In this document: piece after piece, positions 6,834 to 14,260 of the stretch
Numbering within the stretch: the stretch's first letter is position 1
Layout of the letters: each line of letters begins with the position of its first letter
DNA from: a bacterium
GTDB lineage: Bacteria; ARS69
Reading direction: 5' to 3'
DNA: 14,607 bases
NCBI GenBank assembly: GCA_025774805.1
Contig: JALGZR010000136.1
Coordinates: 1-14,607 of the forward strand
Notes under the pieces: model-generated
What the model saw: the letters and a program-made list of their open reading frames with translations, nothing else
Told to the model about the DNA's origin: nothing
Database searches by the model: none
Translations under genes and position numbers: made by a program

Positions 6834-8450
6834 TCACGCCGGCAGATCCCTTGATTCGACCCGGATCTCGCCATCGGCGAGACGGGCCCAGGTCTCCCGA
6901 GGCGAGGGGTCGGGGGGCGACGCATCGGTGAGGTAGTGGAGACCCCGGCTCTCCCGCCGGTGCCGGGCCGAGCGGGCGAGCAGGAGCCCCACGAGCGCGA
7001 TGTTGCGGAGCTCCACCAGATCGCGGGAGGGCCGGTAGCGGTGGAAGAGATCCTCCGACCAGTCCCGGGTGAGCGCCAGGCGGGTGATCGCGTGATCCAG
7101 CCTCTCGGAGGTCCGGACGAGTCCCACGTAGTCCCAGAGGAGGCGGCGGACTCCGTCCCACTCGTGATCGAGAATGACTCCCACGTCAGGGGCGGGGGGC
7201 TCGGTGCCGGGCGCGGGCGGCGGGGGAGGCGCGTCGCCCGGGTCGTCCGCCGGGGGGACGGCCGCCGCGCGCTCCGCGTGCACGAGAGCCTCGAGCAGCG
7301 AGTTCGACGCGAGACGGTTCGCGCCGTGCACGCCCGAGCAGGTGACCTCGCCCGCGGCCGAGAGCCCGTCGACCTCGGTCCGTCCGTCGAGGTCCACCCC
7401 CACCCCGCCGCACAGGTAGTGCGCCGCCGGAACCACGGGGATCGGATCCCTCCCGGGACGAATTCCGAACTCGCGGAGACGTTTGGAGATCGTGGGGAAG
7501 CGCTCCCGGAACTTCTTCTCGCCGATGGAAGAGACGTCCAAGAGCACGTGCTTCTCTCCGCGGCCGATCATCTGACGGTCGATCTCGCGGGCCACGATGT
7601 CCCGCGGGGCGAGCGAAGCGAGCTCGTGCTTCCCCCGCATGAAGTCCTCTCCGTCCAGATTCCGGAGCACGGCGCCCTCTCCGCGCACGGCCTCCGAGAT
7701 GAGGAACGACTTCGCGTCGGGGTGGTAGAGGCAGGTCGGATGGAACTGGACGAACTCGAGGTTGACGATCGGCGCGCCGATCCGCGCGGCCATGGCGACC
7801 CCGTCCGCCGTCGCGATGTCCGGGTTCGTCGTGTAGAGGTAGACCTTCCCCCCTCCCCCGGTGGCCAGAAGGGTCTGTCGGGCCCGGACGGCCCCGGTCT
7901 CTCCGGTGGGAGGGATGAAGTACGTCGCGCCCCAGCAGCGCGAGCGACCGGTGCCTCGATCCGGCCCGACCCAGAGATCGAGGGCGAGGTGGTTCTCGAG
8001 CAGGCGGATGCGCGGGTTCTCCTCCACCGCGGCGAGCAGCGTCCTCTCGATCTCCCGTCCCGTCAGGTCCTTCGCGTGCACGATCCGCCGGCGACTGTGG
8101 CCTCCCTCCCGTCCCAGCGCGAGACCCCCTCCGCTCTCCCGGCTGAACTGCGCGCCGAGCTCCATGAGCTCGCGCACGAGATCGGGGCCTTCACGCACGA
8201 CCGACTCCACCGCGCGCCGGCGGCAGAGCCCCGCACCGGCCCGAAGCGTGTCCTCCACGTGCAGCTCGAAGCGATCGGTCGGATCCATGACCGAAGCGAC
8301 CCCGCCCTGAGCGAAGTTCGTGTTCGACTCGGTGCGCTCCTTCTTGGTCAGAATGAGGACGTCCCCGTGGCGGCTCGCCTTCAGCGCGAACGTCAGACCG
8401 GCGATTCCCGAGCCCAGCACGAGCGTCGTCGTCTCGTGAACGACCTTCAT
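6834..8450 (-). CDS. nadB: L-aspartate oxidase NadB
   Basis: NadB is a flavoprotein that oxidises L-aspartate to iminoaspartate, the first step of de novo NAD synthesis; NadA then uses the product. The 538 residues compare with 540 in E. coli. The FAD dinucleotide motif LGSGIAG is at 12-18, NTNFAQGGVA at 43-52, ALGREGGHSRRRI at 111-123 and HAKDLTGREIE at 125-135. The substrate-binding segments are EFVQFHPTCLYHP (232-244) and SEAVRGEGA (252-260). HYLCGGVGVD (344-353) and GANRLASNSLLEALV (376-390) follow. A Pro-rich linker (about 399-422) separates the C-terminal domain. GGAGG stands 4 bases before the ATG, and the ATGA overlap ties the gene to lpxK. This is an odd partner for a lipid A operon; no nadA or nadC is visible. 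Fumarate reductase or SdhA is excluded by the NadB-type substrate and C-terminal regions. Confidence 0.95.
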   Translation of the reverse strand: MKVVHETTTLVLGSGIAGLTFALKASRHGDVLILTKKERTESNTNFAQGGVASVMDPTDRFELHVEDTLRAGAGLCRRRAVESVVREGPDLVRELMELGAQFSRESGGGLALGREGGHSRRRIVHAKDLTGREIERTLLAAVEENPRIRLLENHLALDLWVGPDRGTGRSRCWGATYFIPPTGETGAVRARQTLLATGGGGKVYLYTTNPDIATADGVAMAARIGAPIVNLEFVQFHPTCLYHPDAKSFLISEAVRGEGAVLRNLDGEDFMRGKHELASLAPRDIVAREIDRQMIGRGEKHVLLDVSSIGEKKFRERFPTISKRLREFGIRPGRDPIPVVPAAHYLCGGVGVDLDGRTEVDGLSAAGEVTCSGVHGANRLASNSLLEALVHAERAAAVPPADDPGDAPPPPPAPGTEPPAPDVGVILDHEWDGVRRLLWDYVGLVRTSERLDHAITRLALTRDWSEDLFHRYRPSRDLVELRNIALVGLLLARSARHRRESRGLHYLTDASPPDPSPRETWARLADGEIRVESRDLPA

Positions 8451-9490
8451 CTCTCCTCCCCCGCCAGCACGCTCTCCAGCGTTTGGAGAAAACGGTCCTC
8501 TGCTTCCACCTCGACCTCCAGATCGAAGACGGCGGGAACGGGCAGGGGCGGATCGCAGTCCCGGGGCCAGCGGACGAAGTCCTTCGCCGTCACCGCGAGG
8601 TAGCCCGCGCCCTCTTCGCCCCCCCGCCGCGCCGCCTGACGCACCTCGTCCGCCGAGTAGCGATGGTGATCCGCGTGCCGGGTCGCCCCGGTCACCTCGA
8701 GACCGAGGTCGGCCAGCGCGCGCTCGAACGATGCCGGATCCGCGATCCCCGACAGAGCGTGCACCTTCATCCCCTCTTCGAGCCTCTGGCGGGCCCCGCA
8801 GACCAGGCGTGCGCAGAACGTCCGCTCCGGGGGCGGGCCGAGAGGAGGCGCCGGGGGAAGCCCGTTCCCCCGGTCGATCCGCAGCAGGAGATCCGCCCGG
8901 GCGAGCGCCGACATCGGCTCCCGGAGAAAGCCTTCGGGGAGGAGCCGTCCCCTCGAGCCCACGGCGCCCTCGTCCCAGAGAACGACGTCGAGATCCCGGT
9001 GCATCCGGCGGTGCTGGAACCCGTCGTCGAGCAGCAGCACGTCGGCGTTCCGACGGCGGGCGATCTCCGCCCCCCGCACGCGATCCGGGCTCACGACGAC
9101 GGGGACATCCGGGAGGGAGCGCGCGAGGAGGGCCGGCTCGTCCCCGTCGCGCTCCGCATCCGGACGCGACGCATCCACGACCCGCGGTCGAGGGCCCCCC
9201 CGGCCCCGGTACCCGCGGGAGAGAATCGCGGGCCGCCTCCCCCGCTTCCGGAGCTTCCGTGCGATCCACCGCACGACGGGCGTCTTGCCGCTCCCTCCGA
9301 CCGTCAGGGCTCCGACGGAGATGACGGGAAGCGCGACCCGGTGCGGTTTCCGAAGTCCCGAGTCCCACAGGAAGCGAACCGCGGCGGCGCCCCACCCGTA
9401 GAGCCTCGAGGGGAGACCACCTCCGAGACGTCCCCGTGCCGCCGGATCGATCCGATGCGCCCCCCGCAGATCGACGATCGGGTAGCTCAT
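8447..9490 (-). CDS. lpxK: Tetraacyldisaccharide 4'-kinase LpxK
   Basis: LpxK phosphorylates the 4' position of the tetraacyl disaccharide to give lipid IVA, using ATP at the inner membrane. The 347 residues match the family length (E. coli 328). The P-loop GGSGKTP lies at 65-71 within SVGALTVGGSGKT. SRGYRG (91-96), GDEPALLA (116-123), the LDDGFQH motif (154-160) and RHADHHRYS (271-279) follow in the family order. The N-terminal hydrophobic part (about 30-45) is the usual membrane-associated helix. The ATG start overlaps the waaA stop (ATGA), and its own TGA overlaps the nadB start the same way, so translation of all three is probably coupled. Nothing essential appears to be missing. Confidence 0.96.
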   Translation of the reverse strand: MSYPIVDLRGAHRIDPAARGRLGGGLPSRLYGWGAAAVRFLWDSGLRKPHRVALPVISVGALTVGGSGKTPVVRWIARKLRKRGRRPAILSRGYRGRGGPRPRVVDASRPDAERDGDEPALLARSLPDVPVVVSPDRVRGAEIARRRNADVLLLDDGFQHRRMHRDLDVVLWDEGAVGSRGRLLPEGFLREPMSALARADLLLRIDRGNGLPPAPPLGPPPERTFCARLVCGARQRLEEGMKVHALSGIADPASFERALADLGLEVTGATRHADHHRYSADEVRQAARRGGEEGAGYLAVTAKDFVRWPRDCDPPLPVPAVFDLEVEVEAEDRFLQTLESVLAGEER

Positions 9491-10722
9491 TCCGTGACCC
9501 CCCGCTCCCGGAGGAACTCGAGGGTCCGCCGCGTCGCTCCGGCGCGCTCGGCCAGCACGCGATGGGCGGCGCGTCCCTGCCGCTCCGCGTCCTCCGGGCT
9601 CCGGGTCAGACGGAGAACGGCCTCGACCAGGTCGTGCCCGTTCGCGACTCGAATCAGCGCTCCCCCCTCTTCCAGCGCGTCGACGATCTCACGGCAATTC
9701 CCGGCGTGGGGTCCGAAGAGCACGGGTCGACCCGCCGCCGCCGCCTCGAGCGGGCTGTGGCCTCCGAAGGGAGCGAGCGATCCCCCGACGAACGCCACCG
9801 AGGTCCGTCGATACGCCTCTTCGAGGACTCCCATCTCGTCCAGCAACGTGACGACCCACTCGCCCTCGGGCAGGGGATCCTCCCTCTCCCTCCAGCGGCG
9901 CACGCGGTGACCGCGCGCCGAGGCGAGATCCGCCACCGCCTCGAACCGCTCCGGATGGCGGGGCGCGAGAACGAGCTCACCGGCCGGCAGCTCCTCCGCG
10001 AGGAGACGGAGCGCGTCGAGCACGATCTCCTCCTCCCCCGGCCGCGTGCAGGCGGCCAGCCAGCGGGGTCTCCCCCGGGGCGGGGGCCGGAAGGGAGTGG
10101 ACGGCCGGTCCTCCTTGAGGTCCCCGGTCACGCGGATCCGATCGGGCGGCACGCCGAGCGCCCGGAAGCGCGCGGCGTCCTCGGGCGTCCGGGCACCGAC
10201 CGCACCCACGGTGCCGAGCACCCTCCGGAACAGTCCCCCCGCGCGGCGCATCCGGCGCTGGGCCCGATCGGAGAGCCGTGCGCTCGCGATGCCCCAGGGG
10301 ACGCCGCGGGCGTCGAGCCCGAGCAGAAGCACCGGCCAGAGCTCGGTCTCCAGGACCACGAGGCCGCGGGGTCGAAGCCGATCGAGACAGCGGCGAACCG
10401 GTCCCGGCGCGTCGAGCGGCGGGTGGAAAGGACCCACGTCGGGCCGCAGACGCTGCGCGCGCTCCTTCCCCGTGCGGGTCATGGCCGAGAGCGCGACTCG
10501 CGCCCCGGCTCCCCGGCGGATCCCCTCGACGAGCGGGGACGCCGCGGAGAGCTCCCCGACCGAGGCGGCATGGATCCAGAGCGGCGGGGGATCTCCTCCC
10601 AGAGGACAGAGACCGCGCCGCTCCCGCAGCTCCTCGGGGCGGCCCCGCAGCACGAGGGACGGGAGACCGAGCCGACAGCCGAGGCGGCCGGCGAGACGGT
10701 AGAGGCCGAGCGCCGCGCTCAC
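9487..10722 (-). CDS. waaA: 3-deoxy-D-manno-octulosonic acid (Kdo) transferase WaaA/KdtA
   Basis: WaaA (glycosyltransferase family 30) moves Kdo from CMP-Kdo to the lipid A precursor at the cytoplasmic face of the inner membrane. The 411-residue protein is close to the family length of about 425. WIHAASVGE (49-57) holds Glu57, matching catalytic Glu60 of E. coli. ETELWP follows at 125-130, RVTGDLKED at 197-205, LAPRHPERF at 252-260 and GGSLAPFGGHSPLEAA at 313-328. Two small departures are visible: the usual THxGEE loop reads TRPGEE (226-231) and the usual GNLK reads GDLK. The N terminus is short and only weakly hydrophobic, so the membrane anchor is reduced. The GTG start lies in a GTGA overlap with the preceding acyltransferase, and the stop overlaps lpxK as ATGA. 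Whether it adds one or more Kdo residues cannot be read from the sequence. Confidence 0.95.
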   Translation of the reverse strand: MSAALGLYRLAGRLGCRLGLPSLVLRGRPEELRERRGLCPLGGDPPPLWIHAASVGELSAASPLVEGIRRGAGARVALSAMTRTGKERAQRLRPDVGPFHPPLDAPGPVRRCLDRLRPRGLVVLETELWPVLLLGLDARGVPWGIASARLSDRAQRRMRRAGGLFRRVLGTVGAVGARTPEDAARFRALGVPPDRIRVTGDLKEDRPSTPFRPPPRGRPRWLAACTRPGEEEIVLDALRLLAEELPAGELVLAPRHPERFEAVADLASARGHRVRRWREREDPLPEGEWVVTLLDEMGVLEEAYRRTSVAFVGGSLAPFGGHSPLEAAAAGRPVLFGPHAGNCREIVDALEEGGALIRVANGHDLVEAVLRLTRSPEDAERQGRAAHRVLAERAGATRRTLEFLRERGVTE

Positions 10723-11426
10723 GCCGCCACTCGGAGGGGGCGGAGCGGCCGCGCGCGGCCGTTCGCGTAGGCGTCCGCCTCCTCTTCCACTCGGGCCAGG
10801 TCGGTCTCGATGCGCGGGCATCCGTCCGTGTGGTCTTCGCCCTTGTGCGCGGGATCGGGACGGACCGCCTCCCCGTAGACGACCCAGACCCACGCCCCCG
10901 GCTTGGGAACGAGGAACCGATCCCACGAGCGGAGCCGCCACGCCCGGTCCGCCGCCACCCCCACCGGAATGATGGGAACGCCGCTCCGCCCGGCCACGAG
11001 CCAGGCGCCCGGGCTCACCGAGCCCCGGGGGCCGCGGGGCCCGTCGGGGGTGATCGCGAGATCGTACCCCTGCCGGGCCCGACGGGTGAGGCCGCCGATC
11101 GCCCGCCCCCCTCCCCGGCTGCTCGACCCGCGAACCGATCCGAAGCCGAGCGCCTGCGTGATCCGCGCGATGACCTCGCCGTCCCGGCTCTCGCTGATCA
11201 GCACCTGGACGTCCCGCCGGCGGTGCGTGAACGCGAGCGGCAGGAGGACTCCGTGCGTGAAGACGTAGAGCACGCAACCCGGACTCCGCCGGGCCCGGTC
11301 CACGCGCTCGCGTCCGACGTGGCGGATCGTCCAGGTCCGCCCCACCGCGAGAAGGGGAAGATGACCGATCGAGATCGCGGCCCGGGTGAGCGGCCCCGCG
11401 ACGAAGCGTCCCGCGATTCCCCTCAC
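10719..11426 (-). CDS. DUF374 / LPLAT-superfamily acyltransferase
   Basis: A 235-residue protein of the DUF374 branch of the lysophospholipid acyltransferase superfamily, predicted to act at the inner face of the inner membrane. Family marks are FTHGVLLPLAF (56-66, with the likely catalytic His58), ISESRDGEVIA (77-87), VRGSSSRGGGRAI (98-110), the strongly diagnostic ITPDGPRGPRG (125-135) and SWDRFLVPKP (167-176). An N-terminal hydrophobic stretch (about 18-29) may associate with the membrane. The GTG start is set by a GTGA overlap with the lpxB stop and by GGAGGAGATCC upstream. It lies between lpxB and waaA, and no LpxL/HtrB-type acyltransferase is seen in the window. I infer it may add a secondary acyl chain to lipid A or a precursor. 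The alternative is a housekeeping phospholipid role. Family assignment is sure; the substrate is not. Confidence 0.9.
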   Translation of the reverse strand: MRGIAGRFVAGPLTRAAISIGHLPLLAVGRTWTIRHVGRERVDRARRSPGCVLYVFTHGVLLPLAFTHRRRDVQVLISESRDGEVIARITQALGFGSVRGSSSRGGGRAIGGLTRRARQGYDLAITPDGPRGPRGSVSPGAWLVAGRSGVPIIPVGVAADRAWRLRSWDRFLVPKPGAWVWVVYGEAVRPDPAHKGEDHTDGCPRIETDLARVEEEADAYANGRARPLRPLRVAA

Positions 11427-12562
11427 CGGATCTCCTCCAAGACCATTCCCGCCGCCCGGCTCGCCGTTCCCCCCTCGCCCAGGCGGTCGCGCAGCGCCCT
11501 GAGCCGCCACGAGAGCGCCTCCCGGCGCGGGCCGTCGGACAGGTAACCGATTGCGTGCTCCGCGACCCGAACCGGTTCGGCCTCGCCCTGAAGGAACTCC
11601 GCCACGAGATCCTCTCCGGCGAGAATGTTCACGAGGGAGATTCGGGGAATCCGCACGATCCGTCGCCCGATGAACCAGCTCAGCGGAGAGGTTCGATAGA
11701 GAACCGCGAGCGGAGTTCCGTGCAGGGCGGACTCGAGCGTGGCGGTGCCCGAGGTCACGAGGAGGAAGTCGGCCCCCGTGATCACCGGGGCCGCGGACCC
11801 CTCCCAGACGTCCACCCTCCCGGCCGGGACCCGCTCGAGCGCCCGCCGGAGCTCGCTCTCCGGCACCGACTCCGCGCGGCTGACCACGGTCCGGAGCCCG
11901 GGGACCCGCTGCCACGCCCGCTGTGCCGCCTCGAGCATGACCGGGAGGATGCGCCGGATCTCCTGTTGCCGGCTTCCCGGCAGGAGGCCGAGCACCGGTG
12001 CGCCGTTCTCGATCCCGACCCCCTCCCGCAGGACCGTTCCGGGGGGGGCCGCGTCGAGTCCGTCCAGCAGCGGATGCCCCGGATAGTCGACGCGCACGCC
12101 GGCGTCCCGGTAGATCTCCAGCTCGAAGGGGAACACCACGAGCATGCGGTCGACGCTCGCCGCGATCTTCGGAACGCGACCCGCGCCCCACGCCCACACC
12201 TGGGGACCGATGTAGTAGACCACGGGAACCCCGCGGGCGCGGGCCAGGCGCGCGATCCGGAGATTGAAGCCGGGGTAGTCCACGGGGACGACAACCGACG
12301 GCGGACTCCGTTCGAGAAGACGCCGCAGCCGACCCTCGAGATGATGCAGGCGAGGAACCTGACGCAGAACCTCCAGGAAGCCCATGGCCCCGAGTTCGTC
12401 GATGTCCTGGAGAATCTCCGCCCCCGCCGCGCGCAACGACTCGCCGCCCACCGCGAGCACCTCGAGATCGGGGGCCCGTCGCTTCAGGGCGGCGGCGAGC
12501 GGACCGGCGGCTCGATCGCCCGACGACTCACCGGTGAGGATCAGGACGCTCCGCCGGTCCAC
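11423..12562 (-). CDS. lpxB: Lipid-A-disaccharide synthase LpxB
   Basis: LpxB (glycosyltransferase family 19, GT-B fold) condenses UDP-2,3-diacylglucosamine with lipid X to give the beta-1,6 disaccharide of lipid A, at the inner face of the inner membrane. The 379 residues match the usual length (E. coli 382). Motifs in order are GESSGD (11-16), the VDYPGFN stretch (94-100), YYIGPQVWAWGAGR (116-129), FPFE (144-147), YPGHPLLD (160-167), LLPGSRQQEI (193-202), SGTATLESAL (271-280) and LVNILAGEDLVAEFLQ (310-325). I chose the GTG at 12562, since GGGAG stands 7 bases before it and the protein then begins a few residues before the first beta strand. An upstream GTG at 12595 would add 11 unconserved residues. 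It overlaps the oxidoreductase by 35 bases and shares GTGA with the next gene. Confidence 0.96.
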   Translation of the reverse strand: MDRRSVLILTGESSGDRAAGPLAAALKRRAPDLEVLAVGGESLRAAGAEILQDIDELGAMGFLEVLRQVPRLHHLEGRLRRLLERSPPSVVVPVDYPGFNLRIARLARARGVPVVYYIGPQVWAWGAGRVPKIAASVDRMLVVFPFELEIYRDAGVRVDYPGHPLLDGLDAAPPGTVLREGVGIENGAPVLGLLPGSRQQEIRRILPVMLEAAQRAWQRVPGLRTVVSRAESVPESELRRALERVPAGRVDVWEGSAAPVITGADFLLVTSGTATLESALHGTPLAVLYRTSPLSWFIGRRIVRIPRISLVNILAGEDLVAEFLQGEAEPVRVAEHAIGYLSDGPRREALSWRLRALRDRLGEGGTASRAAGMVLEEIR

Positions 12563-13439
12563 GCCGAGGCTCCCGAGACAGGGGTGTCGGCCCACTGGCG
12601 CCGCCGGCCGCCGCCGCGAACGCCTCGAGCTCCGCGACGAGCGGGTTGTGCCCCGCGCTCGCCTTCCGCTTCTCGCACGCCACCCCCCACGGCCGGACTC
12701 TGGGGTCGCGCGAGAAGACCTCGACCTCCTGCGTCTTCAGATCGAGGGAGAAATAGGCGTCGCCCTGGAAGAAGCGGATCTTCCGCACGGTATCGCGGCT
12801 GACCCGGCTCGAGGTGAGATTCGCCAGGCCGCCGCCCGGAAACTCGAGCCGCGCGTTCGCGATGTCGACCCGATCCGAGAGAACCGCGACGCCCACGGCG
12901 TCGACGTGCACGGGATCCGCTCCGAAGCGATCGAGCACGAGGTCGAGATCGTGGATCATGAGGTCCAGCACGACGTCCACCTCCGTCCCCCGGGGATCGT
13001 AGCCCGCGAGTCGATGTCCCTCCACGAACCGGGGACGCCCCACCCGATCGGCCACCTGCCGGTAGGCCCCGTTGAAGCGCTCCACGTGACCGACTCCGAG
13101 GGTCACGCCCGCCGCCGCCGCCGCGTCCGCGAGCGCACGGCATCCGCGGGCGGTCGAGGCGAGGGGCTTCTCGACGAGAAGGTGCCGGCCCGCCGCGAGG
13201 ATTCCCGCTCCGAGCTCCTCGTGACGGTCGGTGGGGACCGCGAGGACGAGCGCGTCACACTCGGCGATCAGTGCGTCCAGATTGGAGGTGAAGAGGGCGC
13301 CGGAGGGGAGGGTCTCCGCCTTCGCCCCGTCGATGTCGGTGCCTCCGACGAGCGCGAGACCTCGCGCCATCTCCACGCACCGGACGTGGTGGCGCCCCAT
13401 CTTCCCGAGGCCGACGATTCCCGTGCGGAGATCCTCCAC
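12528..13439 (-). CDS. Gfo/Idh/MocA-family NAD(P)-dependent oxidoreductase in the lpxA-lpxB interval
   Basis: A 303-residue cytoplasmic oxidoreductase of the glucose-fructose/inositol dehydrogenase family. Residues 6-16 contain the Rossmann motif GIVGLGKMGRH, residues 90-92 the family EKP motif (VEKPLA), and residues 162-168 the IHDLDLV segment with the conserved His-Asp. The GTG start at 13439 lies 8 bases after the lpxA stop, with AGGG just upstream; the first residues lead straight into the Rossmann strand. The substrate is not shown by the sequence. In some bacteria GnnA, a member of this family encoded beside lpxA, oxidises UDP-GlcNAc at C-3 ahead of amination by GnnB, but no gnnB is seen here. 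Related genes often sit between lpxA and lpxB with undefined roles. The last 20 or so residues fit the family poorly, and a PVSG motif expected there appears in another frame. The 3' end overlaps lpxB by 35 bases. Confidence 0.88.
   Translation of the reverse strand: MEDLRTGIVGLGKMGRHHVRCVEMARGLALVGGTDIDGAKAETLPSGALFTSNLDALIAECDALVLAVPTDRHEELGAGILAAGRHLLVEKPLASTARGCRALADAAAAAGVTLGVGHVERFNGAYRQVADRVGRPRFVEGHRLAGYDPRGTEVDVVLDLMIHDLDLVLDRFGADPVHVDAVGVAVLSDRVDIANARLEFPGGGLANLTSSRVSRDTVRKIRFFQGDAYFSLDLKTQEVEVFSRDPRVRPWGVACEKRKASAGHNPLVAELEAFAAAAGGASGPTPLSREPRRGPAERPDPHR
12570..12574 (-). promoter_or_regulatory. Ribosome binding site deciding the lpxB start
   Basis: GGGAG on the minus strand ends 7 bases before the GTG at 12562, while the alternative GTG at 12595 has no comparable site. 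It lies within the 3' part of the oxidoreductase gene. Confidence 0.5.
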
Positions 13440-13447
13440 GGGGCACC

Positions 13448-14260
13448 CTAACGGACGATGCCCCGGTTCGAGCCCTCGATGAAGCCGACGAGGTGCTCGA
13501 TTTCGGGATACCCGGGAAAGAGCGCGCGGATCTTGACCAACGCCTGGCTGACGTTGAGCTCCGAGCGGTAGAGGTGGCGGAACGCCTCCTTGAGCACGCG
13601 GCGCGTGTTCGCCGAGAAGCGATTGCGCTCGAGGCCGACCGTGTTCAAGCCCACGACCCTCAACGGGTTCCCCGCCGCCTTGAAGTAGGGAGGCATGTCC
13701 TTGGGAACCCGCGACCCGCCCCCGACGATCGAGTACCTCCCGATGCGGACGAACTGATGCACCGGGGTGATCCCCCCGACGATGGCGTAGCTCTCGATCT
13801 CGACGTGCCCCGCGAGGTTGACCGAGTTCGCGAGGATGACGTGGTCGTGGAGGATGCATTCGTGAGCGACGTGGACGTAGGCCATCAGCAGGTTCGCGTC
13901 TCCGATGATCGTCTCGCCCCCCTCTTCGGTGGCGCGATTCACGGTGACGAACTCCCGGAAGGTGTTCCCGTCCCCGATCCGCACCCGGCTGCGGGCTCCG
14001 GCGTACTTCAGGTCCTGGGGGATGCTCCCGACGGCCGCCCCGTGGAAGAACTCGTTCCCCGCCCCCGCGATCAGGGGACCGTCGAGGCGGACGTGCGACC
14101 CGAGCTTGCACCCGGGACCGAGCTCGACCTCGTCCCCGATGACGCAGAACGGCCCCACCGTGACGTCCTCGGGGAGACGGGCGCCCGGATGGACGACCGC
14201 GGTCTCGTGGATGCGGGACCGGGGGAGGACGACCGTGGAGGGATCGCGCCGGGGGCTCAT
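13448..14260 (-). CDS. lpxA: UDP-N-acetylglucosamine O-acyltransferase LpxA
   Basis: LpxA transfers a 3-hydroxyacyl chain from ACP to O-3 of UDP-GlcNAc, the first step of lipid A synthesis, in the cytoplasm. The 270-residue protein matches the usual length (E. coli 262) plus a short N-terminal extension. Residues 15-185 are left-handed beta-helix hexapeptide repeats. QDLKYAG (82-88) and YVHVAHEC (128-135) align with the E. coli active site, making His133 the equivalent of catalytic His125. His152 and His168 match His144 and His160. Gly181 aligns with the acyl-chain ruler Gly173 of E. coli, which in known enzymes allows a longer chain than Met does in Pseudomonas. The C terminus, GSNRGIVR, resembles the SxRGxxR ending of LpxA. 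The ATG start lies in an ATGA overlap with fabZ, preceded closely by GAGGAG. The stop is TAG. Confidence 0.97.
   Translation of the reverse strand: MSPRRDPSTVVLPRSRIHETAVVHPGARLPEDVTVGPFCVIGDEVELGPGCKLGSHVRLDGPLIAGAGNEFFHGAAVGSIPQDLKYAGARSRVRIGDGNTFREFVTVNRATEEGGETIIGDANLLMAYVHVAHECILHDHVILANSVNLAGHVEIESYAIVGGITPVHQFVRIGRYSIVGGGSRVPKDMPPYFKAAGNPLRVVGLNTVGLERNRFSANTRRVLKEAFRHLYRSELNVSQALVKIRALFPGYPEIEHLVGFIEGSNRGIVR

Noticed and set aside
6936-8603. Long plus-strand open frame opposite nadB
   Set aside because: The antisense translation shows no family motif, whereas nadB on the minus strand has all its conserved motifs and a good ribosome site.
12563-12595. Upstream GTG at 12595 as the lpxB start
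   Set aside because: It would add 11 residues not expected in LpxB and lacks a ribosome site, whereas the GTG at 12562 has GGGAG at a good spacing.
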